The position numbers and the translations under genes are program-made. Positions 1 to 6,956 of a stretch of 16,679 bases of DNA are shown here, in pieces. This DNA is from CALGYY01 sp964585485 (GTDB lineage Bacteria > Bacteroidota > Bacteroidia > Bacteroidales > CAIWKO01): positions 1-16,679 of the forward strand of contig CAZPDS010000055.1 in the NCBI GenBank assembly GCA_964585485.1, given 5' to 3'. The notes beneath the pieces are model-generated. The model was not told the DNA's origin. It ran no database searches and saw only the letters and a list, made by a program, of their open reading frames with translations. The number at the start of each line of letters is the position of its first letter. The stretch's first letter is position 1.

Positions 1-591
1 ATCGAGACCGCCCCCGCCGTGATGCAGGGCTTTGCCCACCTGAAGCGGATTTCGTTTGGAAAGTACACAAGCAACGATCCGGCACAGCGCGAACAATTTT
101 GGAAGGCCCTCATTACCTCCCCCAAACTGGAAGAAGTAAGCACCACCCTGGTCATCGCCGACACCCAATATTACCGGCAATTAAAAAAAATCAACCTGGT
201 GATGAACCTGGACAGCCCCATGGAAGAGCAGTTCGAAGCTATCAAAAATCTGCCTGCTCTTTATAAACTCGAACTGCCGCGCGCCACGAAAGTACCGCGC
301 AACCTGGCTGAACTGCAATATGTCAAGGTAATCGACATCACCGAACTTTACGGCATTGATCCGTCCTTTGTCTTCGGCTATATGATGATGATACCCACCC
401 TGGAAAAGATCATCCTTTCCAATGACCAGCTAACCGTCTTCCCCATGGAAATCTCGAAAATGCCGCGACTCCGCGAAATGGAGATCCACAACATCCAGCA
501 CGGCACCTTCAGCCCCATCCCAGAATCCGAAAAAGCACGTGCAAAAAAAATGATGCCCGACTGCCGGTTCACCTACATTGAAAGCTTCTGA
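1..591 (+). CDS. Leucine-rich-repeat-like protein, 3' part only
   Basis: The reading frame is open from base 1, so the true start lies before the window; the GTG/ATG at 19-24 is probably internal. The visible 196 residues end at TGA 589-591. Hydrophobic residues recur in leucine-rich-repeat fashion (LKKINL, LPALYKLELP, LAELQYVKVIDI, IPTLEKIILSNDQL, MPRLREMEIHN), with units of roughly 23 residues. Such repeats form curved protein-binding surfaces, so a binding role is plausible, but no partner or enzymatic domain is visible. It converges on the J-domain gene with only 5 bases between the two stop codons, and I see no terminator hairpin there. The family is uncertain because the N-terminal part, which might carry a signal peptide or other domain, is missing. 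Confidence 0.6.
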   Translation: METAPAVMQGFAHLKRISFGKYTSNDPAQREQFWKALITSPKLEEVSTTLVIADTQYYRQLKKINLVMNLDSPMEEQFEAIKNLPALYKLELPRATKVPRNLAELQYVKVIDITELYGIDPSFVFGYMMMIPTLEKIILSNDQLTVFPMEISKMPRLREMEIHNIQHGTFSPIPESEKARAKKMMPDCRFTYIESF

Positions 592-596
592 ATGCC

Positions 597-1106
597 CTAT
601 TCCCTGTCCCTCCGGATGTACAAGTAGTACACCACCGCGATAGCCACAAAGACAAAATCGAAGACCAGCATCCCGTAGTCGCCGGTGGTAAAGGCGTCGA
701 TAAAACCAAAAACAATAGAGGCTGCGAGAAACAAGGCCATTATCCAGAACATGAAATTATTCAGCACGCGGTTGATTCTGCGAAGACGGCGGTTTTCTGC
801 CTTGATTTCTTCACGACGACGTAGACGATAGGCCTCGTAGGCCGCGGAGGGGTTCGGTGAATGTCGCCGGTCGGCCGCCGGCACCGACAGCAGGGTACCG
901 TACCGGAGCTTAAAGTCATAGCGTTTGCGCTTTTGCGGATGACTCAAGACCTGCCAGGCTTCGTTCAGCAATTTAAAGACCTGCTCAGCGCCGGCTTCCC
1001 TGCATACATCCGGATGAAACCGCTTCGCCTTTTCATAGTAGGCCTTCCGGATTTCTTCCTCCGTGGCGGTAAACGGCACATCCAATATTTTATAATAATC
1101 CAGCAT
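597..1106 (-). CDS. Membrane-anchored J-domain (DnaJ-like) protein
   Basis: This 169-residue protein starts with a complete J-domain at about residues 2-66. It opens with DYYKIL, has the HPD tripeptide at 31-33 that stimulates the ATPase of DnaK-type Hsp70s, and ends with the usual RKRYD-like helix IV at 60-64. There is no glycine/phenylalanine region, zinc-finger domain or substrate-binding C-terminal domain, so it is not the general chaperone DnaJ. A basic, charged linker (about 92-113) precedes two hydrophobic segments at about 117-137 and 145-164 that should form a membrane hairpin. That would leave the J-domain in the cytoplasm recruiting Hsp70 to the membrane. It is the last of three minus-strand genes, 44 bases after the metallopeptidase, with a short AGTC repeat in the gap. 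The client is unknown. Confidence 0.85.
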   Translation of the reverse strand: MLDYYKILDVPFTATEEEIRKAYYEKAKRFHPDVCREAGAEQVFKLLNEAWQVLSHPQKRKRYDFKLRYGTLLSVPAADRRHSPNPSAAYEAYRLRRREEIKAENRRLRRINRVLNNFMFWIMALFLAASIVFGFIDAFTTGDYGMLVFDFVFVAIAVVYYLYIRRDRE

Positions 1107-1116
1107 GGTAGCGAGA

Positions 1117-1148
1117 AGTCGACAGTCAACAGTCGAGAGTCGAGAGTC
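1117..1148. repeat. 7-bp-period AGTC tandem repeat
   Basis: Five AGTC tetramers occur at exactly 7-bp spacing (starting at 1117, 1124, 1131, 1138 and 1145), separated by the trinucleotides GAC, AAC, GAG and GAG. The block fills most of the 44-base gap between the metallopeptidase and J-domain genes. A shorter relative (AGTC-GAC-AGTC) lies at 8474-8484 in another intergenic gap. Function is unknown. Confidence 0.75.
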
Positions 1149-1150
1149 CG

Positions 1151-3292
1151 TTATTTCTCAATGATTTTGCCCTGACGGATCACCTTGCCGCCGTCGATCA
1201 GAAGTTTCGAGCCTCGTTTCAGAATTAGTTTGCTTTTTTTCTCCAGGATGAGTGTTGAACCTTCCCGCAGAATCAGCTGGCTGTTGCGGTCCAGCACCAG
1301 TTTCGATTTCGCTTTCAGCATCAGGCTGCTGCCGGATTCACAGCGAAGGGTGGTGATGGGTGAAAAATAGCCGGATATTGAATCACGTTCAAACTGCACG
1401 GGTGTTTCATTCTGATCGAGGGTCAGGGTAACGCCCGGATCCACGATCAACTGCTCCTTCAGCACCACCGGGCCCGTCCAGCGAGCGTTGCGCCGGGCAT
1501 GATAATCATCCCAGCGGACATCCACCTGCATCACACCATCGCTCATTGGGGCCATCTCTATGGACAAGCCACTCAGGTAAATATTTTTATTGTTGCTCTT
1601 TTTGTGCGGCGTAAAATTCGCATTGTATTGCGATGTATAGCAGGTGATCACGTTAACGGCCGCGGGATTACTGCACATATCCAGGGCTTGCCGTCCCGCG
1701 AAAGCGGTTTCATCATCACCCATAAACGGCAGCGAATTCCCGGAAAGCCCAGCGTTGCGAAGGATCCAGGGATAGGTGCACAGCGTTTTCGCATCAATTT
1801 TCTCCGCTTTCCCGCTGACATCAAACATTAGCGACTGCAAGTCATTCGCTCCACAGAAAGGGTTTTCGCGCCGATACGAAACCGACGGTTGGGCCGCGTT
1901 CCATGCGATGCATTTCACGGTGTCATGCAGGCCTTCCAGTCGCATATCCCAGTTGCCCTTGGCAGTCAACATCCGCAAGTTATCCGTCTGGTCGCCCGGA
2001 TACACATCACCGGGATTCCCGCCCTGCAGGCGATCCTTCCCCACCTGCACATAGGCGTAGATACCGGGGCGCCCCGCCGGCCGGCAAGCATCTTCGTTAC
2101 TGTACTGCAAAAAATCCAGTTTATTGTTCCGTCCCACCTGATGGTTTTCAAGCCAGAGATACTGATTCTCCGCACCCGCATCGGTGTACGGAAGTTGAAT
2201 ACGAAGTGCGTCGCCCGTGCTGATAAAATCGCGTAGCTGGAACTGCTGGGGGCCATCGGCACGGCTGATGTCGCCCTTACGACCGTTGGCGGAAATGGCC
2301 CAGCCCTCCGGATTGCTGATGGTATCCAGCCAGCCCATACGCCAGCGCTCATAGCCGTTTACGCAGATCAGACTGGAATTCGCACCCCCCATCAGGCCAT
2401 AGCCACCTTGTAAGCCCATAAAGACCGCGGCGTTGCCGGTACCAAAATGATTCCCTCCGGAGGTATGGAAACCGTTGCCACCAAAAAGACAATGCGCAAA
2501 TTCGTGAAACGAAATATTCTTATACACCTGGCTCATGTCGTTGACACCGACGTTCTGCGAAGTGGTGATTTCATTATTCATGTATTGACCCTCCATGAGC
2601 AGACTGCACTTACTGCAGGCATTGCCCTCATACGCATTGCCTTCGCCGTTTTTATGTTGTCCGTAGTTAAAGGACTTGCCACGAGCATCCGTTCCACGGG
2701 TCGTATTGCGCATACAAAACATCACAATATCCGGTTTGCCATTCGGCTGCATCTTCTTGGGCTGACCCGGATTCCCCTTCTCAAAGCGATCGTAATCGGC
2801 AATTCGGTTATGGCCGTAGATGGTCTTTACACCACCCAGTTGTTCAATTTTACGAAGGGCCGAACGAATCACATCGGCATTACCAAAGTCGCGTCCCTTC
2901 TGCCCGGGCGCAATTTCCGACTGCCGGATATTGACCACGACAAAATCGCCGAGCAAGATAAAATGACCCAGGCTCGCTTCCGCGAACAGGCGGGTCATGA
3001 TGCCCCGCGGCTGCGCATACCGTCCGGTATCGAGAAAACGGTCGAGATACACGGGCGGATGATCGTTAAGTTTGTCCGGATCGCCGGCTTCCCAATTCGG
3101 CGTTTGCTGACCAAAGAACGGATCGCGTTCCGGCGTCTGATCATAAACAATATTCACATAAATATTCAGAATGCGATAAACCCCGTGCGGGTACACCGAA
3201 CCACCGTTGCGCGCATCATAGGTTGTCTGGGCCGGACAGGCCAATGCTTGCAGTAAAACAATTCCGAGAAAAAAAAGATTTTTTTTGCCCAT
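1151..3292 (-). CDS. Secreted M6-like zinc metallopeptidase with octad-repeat tail
   Basis: The 713-residue product begins with a signal peptide (basic MGKK, then a hydrophobic stretch to about residue 18, with likely cleavage near 20-22, ACPAQ). A Cys at 19 lacks a good lipobox, so a lipoprotein is less likely. The zinc-protease motif HEFAH is at 263-267, giving two histidine ligands and the catalytic Glu264. Downstream, GLMGG (299-303) and NGYERWRMGW (312-321) resemble the Met-turn region and the following WE-LGW segment of M6 (immune inhibitor A-type) peptidases. The usual third-ligand spacing is not met; His276 and His282 are candidates. Residues about 610-702 are strand-rich, ending in six exact 8-residue repeats (655-702). 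I see no typical T9SS C-terminal sorting domain. It probably acts outside the cytoplasm as a protease; the substrate is unknown. It follows ffh by 123 bases. Confidence 0.7.
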   Translation of the reverse strand: MGKKNLFFLGIVLLQALACPAQTTYDARNGGSVYPHGVYRILNIYVNIVYDQTPERDPFFGQQTPNWEAGDPDKLNDHPPVYLDRFLDTGRYAQPRGIMTRLFAEASLGHFILLGDFVVVNIRQSEIAPGQKGRDFGNADVIRSALRKIEQLGGVKTIYGHNRIADYDRFEKGNPGQPKKMQPNGKPDIVMFCMRNTTRGTDARGKSFNYGQHKNGEGNAYEGNACSKCSLLMEGQYMNNEITTSQNVGVNDMSQVYKNISFHEFAHCLFGGNGFHTSGGNHFGTGNAAVFMGLQGGYGLMGGANSSLICVNGYERWRMGWLDTISNPEGWAISANGRKGDISRADGPQQFQLRDFISTGDALRIQLPYTDAGAENQYLWLENHQVGRNNKLDFLQYSNEDACRPAGRPGIYAYVQVGKDRLQGGNPGDVYPGDQTDNLRMLTAKGNWDMRLEGLHDTVKCIAWNAAQPSVSYRRENPFCGANDLQSLMFDVSGKAEKIDAKTLCTYPWILRNAGLSGNSLPFMGDDETAFAGRQALDMCSNPAAVNVITCYTSQYNANFTPHKKSNNKNIYLSGLSIEMAPMSDGVMQVDVRWDDYHARRNARWTGPVVLKEQLIVDPGVTLTLDQNETPVQFERDSISGYFSPITTLRCESGSSLMLKAKSKLVLDRNSQLILREGSTLILEKKSKLILKRGSKLLIDGGKVIRQGKIIEK

Positions 3293-3415
3293 CCAAAGTG
3301 TCTATTGAACCATGTACTTGACTGGTTTACATGCCGGCTTTCTATGCAGAGCCCAGGCCACCGTATTGCCTCGTCGAAAAGGAATTTCACAGCATAAAAC
3401 GCACGTGTCCCTCTT

Positions 3416-4741
3416 CTAGCGCCTCCGCATGTTCTTCATCGCCTGTTTTGCCCCGCCGGTTGTCACGGTTTTCATCACTTTGCGCGTATCTTCAAATTGC
3501 TTCACCAATCGGTTAACCTCTTGAATAGTGGTACCGCTTCCTTCAGCAATACGCTTACGGCGGCTGCCATTAAGGATTTCCGGCGCCTCCCGCTCTTTCG
3601 GGGTCATGGAGGTAATGATCGCTTCAATGCCCTTGAAGGCATTATCGTCAATTTCAACATCCTTCAAGGCCTTGCCCATACCGGGAATCATCCCCATCAG
3701 GTCCTTGATGTTACCCATTTTCTTGATCTGCTTGATCTGGCTCAGAAAATCATTAAAGTTGAACTGGTTCTTGGCCAGTTTTTTCTGAAGTTTTTGGGCT
3801 TCTTCAACACTGAACTGTTCCTGGGCTTTCTCCACCAGCGATACGATATCACCCATGCCGAGAATCCGATCGGCCATGCGTTCCGGATAGAACACATCCA
3901 GTGCGTCCATTTTTTCGCCCAATCCCACGAATTTAATGGGCTTATCCACCACGGCTTTGATGGTCAGTGCCGCCCCACCGCGGGTATCACCATCAAGTTT
4001 GGTGAGTACCACACCGTCGAAATTCAGGCGGTCGTGAAAAGCCTTAGCGGTATTCACCGCATCCTGACCGGTCATAGCATCCACCACAAACAGCGTTTCC
4101 GTAGGATTTACCTGCTTTTTCACCGCTTCAATCTCGTTCATCATCTCTTCGTCGATGGCCAAACGACCCGCCGTATCGATGATAACGGTGTTAATGCCTT
4201 TATCCTTCGCGTGCGCGATAGCGCGTTTGGCAATCGCCACGGGATTCTTATCCTGTTCGTCGAAAAACACCTCACAGCCGATTTGTTCGCCCAAAACTTT
4301 CAACTGTTCAATGGCGGCCGGGCGGTAAACGTCGCCCGCCACCAGAAGTATCTGTCGTCCTTTTTTGGTTTTGAGATGATGGGCGAGCTTTGCCGCAAAG
4401 GTCGTTTTCCCCGAACCCTGGAGGCCCGACATCAAAATAACAGCCGGCGAGCCTTTCAGGTTGATCTCTGCTTTTGTGCCACCCATCAGTGCCGTAAGCT
4501 CGTCATGGGTAATCTTGATCATCAGCTGTCCGGGTGAGACTGACTTCAACACATTCAACCCCAGCGCCTTTTCCTTAATATCATCCGTAAAGCTCTTGGC
4601 AATCTTATAGCTAACGTCGGCATCCAGCAAGGCTTTGCGCACTTCTTTCAGCGTTTCTGCAACATTGATTTCCGTAATATGCCCCTGACCTTTCAGAAGC
4701 TTAAATGCCCGATCGAGCTTTTCACTTAAACTATCAAACAT
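3416..4741 (-). CDS. ffh: Signal recognition particle protein Ffh (SRP54)
   Basis: Ffh is the GTPase that binds 4.5S RNA and signal sequences of nascent inner-membrane proteins and delivers them to FtsY. I start it at ATG 4739-4741 (MFDSLSEKL), giving 441 residues. The frame is open 21 codons further, but that extension is not family-like and contains the probable promoter. The N domain spans about 1-85. The G domain has the P-loop GLQGSGKTT at 106-114, DTAGRL at 189-194, TKLDGD at 247-252 and DTRGGA at 252-257. The methionine-rich M domain (about 300-441) carries the RNA-binding motif LNGSRRKRIAEGSG at 390-403. Length and motifs are normal. It is divergent from the secreted-protein genes starting at 4913. 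Confidence 0.98.
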   Translation of the reverse strand: MFDSLSEKLDRAFKLLKGQGHITEINVAETLKEVRKALLDADVSYKIAKSFTDDIKEKALGLNVLKSVSPGQLMIKITHDELTALMGGTKAEINLKGSPAVILMSGLQGSGKTTFAAKLAHHLKTKKGRQILLVAGDVYRPAAIEQLKVLGEQIGCEVFFDEQDKNPVAIAKRAIAHAKDKGINTVIIDTAGRLAIDEEMMNEIEAVKKQVNPTETLFVVDAMTGQDAVNTAKAFHDRLNFDGVVLTKLDGDTRGGAALTIKAVVDKPIKFVGLGEKMDALDVFYPERMADRILGMGDIVSLVEKAQEQFSVEEAQKLQKKLAKNQFNFNDFLSQIKQIKKMGNIKDLMGMIPGMGKALKDVEIDDNAFKGIEAIITSMTPKEREAPEILNGSRRKRIAEGSGTTIQEVNRLVKQFEDTRKVMKTVTTGGAKQAMKNMRRR

Positions 4742-4764
4742 AATGGTATTTTTCTGTATCGGTG

Positions 4765-4772
4765 CAAAAGTA
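4765..4772 (-). promoter_or_regulatory. Candidate -7 promoter box for ffh
   Basis: On the minus strand this reads TACTTTTG, an exact match to the Bacteroidota -7 consensus TAnnTTTG, followed by CA. It lies 23 bases before the chosen ffh start, implying a short leader. A -33 TTG at the usual 17-23 base spacing is not clear (TTTG is present at 15). It supports starting ffh at 4741. Confidence 0.6.
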
Positions 4773-4870
4773 CGAAAATTCAGCAAACAAATCATCAGAA
4801 TCATAAGGGGTCCCGCGGACAGCGCGCTTAAAAAAATTTACACGGCCGATGCAAATTACCGGCAAAGTAG

Positions 4871-4878
4871 TATCTTTG
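4871..4878 (+). promoter_or_regulatory. Candidate -7 promoter box for the 4913 gene
   Basis: TATCTTTG matches the Bacteroidota TAnnTTTG consensus exactly and lies 34 bases upstream of the ATG at 4913. I see no convincing -33 TTG at the expected distance. With the ffh box it makes 4742-4912 a divergent promoter region. The rest of that region holds small GC-rich palindromes (4810-4820 and AGCGCGCT at 4821-4828) and no recognisable RNA gene. Confidence 0.55.
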
Positions 4879-4912
4879 ATTTCGTTTCTGCAACTAACCA
4901 AAAACCCTACAT

Positions 4913-5308
4913 ATGAAAAAATTCACCCTTACCCTGATGATGATCGTGGCCGTTGTGCTGACGATCAATGCGCAAACCTCGTACAGCTGTCATTACCGTG
5001 AGTATTGTGACTGGGATGAAGCCGAAGGCGAATTTGTAGATTGCAGCGGTTACGATGAGCCCTCCCTCTTTGTTATGAACGCCGACAAAACCATGTTCAC
5101 CCACACCATCGAAACGATGAAATCGACCTACTATATTTCCAAAAAGGAATACAGCGAGGAAAACGACGTGTGGACGTATGATGTCACTTCCGACGTAGGT
5201 AATGAATATTACTATGTTTTTGATGAGAAAAACAAAGAAATCCGAGTACTCTACATTAAGGATGACCAGACCCGCCTCATTCGCTTTTATGTGAAAGCGA
5301 TGTTTTAA
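4913..5308 (+). CDS. Small secreted protein, function unknown
   Basis: This 131-residue protein has a clear signal peptide (MKKF, hydrophobic core 5-19, likely cleavage after NA at 20, leaving Gln21). I do not recognise the family. The mature N-terminus is acidic and contains three cysteines (26, 32, 44). The rest is rich in aromatic residues and alternates polar and hydrophobic positions, as in a small beta-sheet protein (for example YYYVFDE near 99-105 and IRVLYIKDD near 110-118). An exact TAnnTTTG box precedes it, and the next gene follows after 21 bases, so the two secreted proteins and the ZIP transporter are probably one transcription unit. Export to the periplasm or outer surface is inferred from the signal peptide only. 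Confidence 0.8.
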   Translation: MKKFTLTLMMIVAVVLTINAQTSYSCHYREYCDWDEAEGEFVDCSGYDEPSLFVMNADKTMFTHTIETMKSTYYISKKEYSEENDVWTYDVTSDVGNEYYYVFDEKNKEIRVLYIKDDQTRLIRFYVKAMF

Positions 5309-5329
5309 TGATTCACTAAATTTCAACGC

Positions 5330-5944
5330 ATGAGAAACATTTTCCTGGCCTTGGTATTCATTGGCCTGACAAGTACGGCATTTTCACAAAACTACCTCGA
5401 CAAAATTGCCAGGGAGTCATGCGATTGCCTCGGCCGGATTCCGGATACCCTGGACAGCGAATCGTTCAACCTGCAATTTGGTTTATGCGTACTTGAGGCC
5501 TCCTCACCTTATTCGAAAGAATTGAAAAGAGACCACGGCATCAATATGAAAAACATTGATAAAGATGCCGAAGCCCTCGGAACGCTGATCGGTCTGCAGA
5601 TGTATTCCGTTTGCCCCGATGCGTTTCTGAAATTTAACAAGTTCAAATCGGAAAGCGATCCGCTGCCGGTGACACCGGAAAAAAGGATAGACATTATCCA
5701 GGGCAAAGTGATTGCTGTTGACGAAGATCAATTCGTAAGCCTTTCGTTGCAGGATGAAAACGGGAAAATTGCGCGTTTTTTCTGGATGAAATTCATTCAG
5801 TTGGAACCGGAATTTGTTCATAACTATAAATTATTACTGGGAAAGCAACTTCAATTGGTCTACACCACCGAGAATTTTTTTGATCCGCGCATTAAAGAAT
5901 ACCGCGATTTCAACATAATTGAGCGCCTGGATATTCTTCCTTAA
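5330..5944 (+). CDS. Secreted four-cysteine protein, function unknown
   Basis: The 204-residue product has a signal peptide (MRNIFLALVF, cleavage probably after FSQ at 18-20). The mature protein has two parts. Residues about 21-103 are helical in character with four cysteines (31, 33, 53, 95) in a CDC...C...C pattern that could form two disulfides. Residues about 118-204 look like a small beta-barrel or OB-type fold (IIQGKVIAVDEDQFVSLSL, then a C-terminal strand YRDFNIIERLDIL). I do not recognise an enzymatic motif. It lies 21 bases after another secreted gene and 21 bases before the ZIP transporter gene, so co-transcription is likely. A link to metal handling would be guilt by association only. 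Confidence 0.8.
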   Translation: MRNIFLALVFIGLTSTAFSQNYLDKIARESCDCLGRIPDTLDSESFNLQFGLCVLEASSPYSKELKRDHGINMKNIDKDAEALGTLIGLQMYSVCPDAFLKFNKFKSESDPLPVTPEKRIDIIQGKVIAVDEDQFVSLSLQDENGKIARFFWMKFIQLEPEFVHNYKLLLGKQLQLVYTTENFFDPRIKEYRDFNIIERLDILP

Positions 5945-5965
5945 TGCCGTAGCTGCCAAAAAAGC

Positions 5966-6663
5966 ATGGACCTCGAAAAGATCATCACAGCACATCCTGT
6001 ATTGCTTGCGCTGATAGCCACCTTGTTCACCTGGGGGATGACGGCGCTGGGTGCGGCCATGGTATTCTTCTTCAACACCATCAACAAAAAAGTGCTGAAC
6101 GCCATGCTGGGCTTCGCCGCCGGTGTGATGATCGCGGCCAGTTTCTGGTCCTTGCTGAAGCCCGCTATCGAGATGTCGGAAGCCCGGGGCGATATTGCCT
6201 GGATGCCGGCTGTGATAGGCTTTCTGGCCGGAGGGGCTTTTCTGTTTATGGCGGATAAACTGCTGCCTCACCTTCACTTTGGGCTTCCCGATGAACACAC
6301 AGAGGGCATTAAGACGCAGTGGCAACGTTCCGTTTTGTTGGTGATGGCCATCACGCTGCACAATATCCCGGAAGGTCTGGCGGTAGGGATCTCCTTTGGC
6401 GCGCTTACCCACAATCCCGACAGCGGATTGCTGGCCGGCGCCATAGCCCTGGCCTTTGGCATCGGACTGCAAAATTTTCCGGAAGGCGCTGCGGTGTCCA
6501 TCCCGCTGCGACGGGAAGGTTTATCGAAACGAAAATCCTTTTTATACGGACAGGCGTCCGGACTGGTAGAACCCATTGCGGCTGTAGCCGGAGCGGCCCT
6601 GGTGTTTTGGCTTACGCCGATACTCCCCTACGCACTCGCCTTTGCTGCCGGGGCCATGATTTA
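5966..6663 (+). CDS. ZIP-family (GufA-type) metal transporter, cut by assembly gap
   Basis: ZIP transporters move zinc or other divalent metals into the cytoplasm. The 232 visible residues contain hydrophobic segments at about 12-35, 42-65, 73-94, 114-138, 146-172 and 183-205, and most of a seventh (212-232). TM4 has the metal-site motif HNIPEG and TM5 the paired QNFPEG, diagnostic of the family. The frame runs into the 10-N gap at 6664, so TM7's end (normally an EELIPE-like metal motif) and TM8 are lost here. A downstream fragment (6675-6897) supplies TM6 to TM8 of a ZIP protein but re-encodes TM6-TM7, so it is not simply the missing end. It is the third gene of a likely operon with two secreted proteins. 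Confidence 0.85.
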
Positions 6664-6673
6664 NNNNNNNNNN
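6664..6673. other. Assembly gap (10 N)
   Basis: Ten undetermined bases interrupt the ZIP transporter region. The length is probably a placeholder: the reading frames on either side do not join in phase, and the flanks encode the same protein segment twice. Confidence 0.98.
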
Positions 6674-6674
6674 C

Positions 6675-6897
6675 GGCGTCGTTGAGCCGGTGGCCGGCCT
6701 GCTGACCATTCTGTTTGTCTCTCAGATGACCCCACTCCTCCCCTATCTGCTGGCCTTTGCCGCCGGCGCCATGATCTATGTGGTCATTTGAAGAGCTCAT
6801 CCCCGAAGCCCAGTCAGGCCACGAAACAGACCTCTCTACCCTGGGGGCCATGCTGGGCTTTGCCGTAATGATGCTCCTGGATGTGGGCCTGGGCTAA
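6675..6897 (+). pseudogene. ZIP transporter C-terminal fragment with frameshift
   Basis: From 6675 the translation reads GVVEPVAGLL through LAFAAGAMIYVVI, then hits TGA at 6789-6791. Dropping one T of the TTT at 6787-6789 restores the family ending EELIPEAQSG (TM7 metal motif) and TM8 (LGAMLGFAVMMLLDVGLG), stopping at TAA 6895-6897. The segment therefore covers TM6, TM7 and TM8 of a ZIP protein. TM6-TM7 repeat the end of the pre-gap protein with substitutions. The last 29 bases of the pre-gap contig match this segment at 25 positions, while the TM6 part is much less similar. It may be a second tandem ZIP gene whose start is lost in the gap, or an overlapping contig from a related genome. The frameshift looks like a contig-end sequencing error. 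Confidence 0.75.
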
Positions 6898-6932
6898 GAT
6901 CAGTAGCACAGCCCAGGTTCAGCACAAATCGC

Positions 6933-6940
6933 TAACTTTG
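6933..6940 (+). promoter_or_regulatory. Candidate -7 promoter box for folD-queE
   Basis: TAACTTTG, followed by CA, matches TAnnTTTG exactly and lies 16 bases before the folD ATG, implying a very short leader. No clear -33 TTG is seen at the expected spacing. Confidence 0.6.
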
Positions 6941-6956
6941 CAAAAAAAACCACCTT

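Noticed and set aside
1117..1148. CRISPR-like array
   Set aside because: The repeats are only four bases at 7-bp spacing, with no spacers of useful length and no cas genes.
2447..3256. 269-codon open frame on the plus strand
   Set aside because: It is antisense to the metallopeptidase gene, which has a signal peptide and zinc motif; the opposing frame has none.
3497..4537. Long open frame of 346 codons on the plus strand
   Set aside because: It lies entirely antisense to ffh, whose protein is unmistakable; the translation has no recognisable domain and is a codon-bias shadow.
4742..4804. N-terminal extension of Ffh by 21 codons
   Set aside because: Known Ffh proteins begin at the MFDSL-like start, and the extension contains the TACTTTTG promoter box.
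4742..4912. Possible 4.5S SRP RNA gene next to ffh
   Set aside because: Only short GC palindromes are present; I could not find the long hairpin with GGAA tetraloop and the conserved internal loops.
6319..6705. 128-codon frame running through the N gap
   Set aside because: It is out of frame with the ZIP protein and crosses undetermined bases; its translation has no family features.
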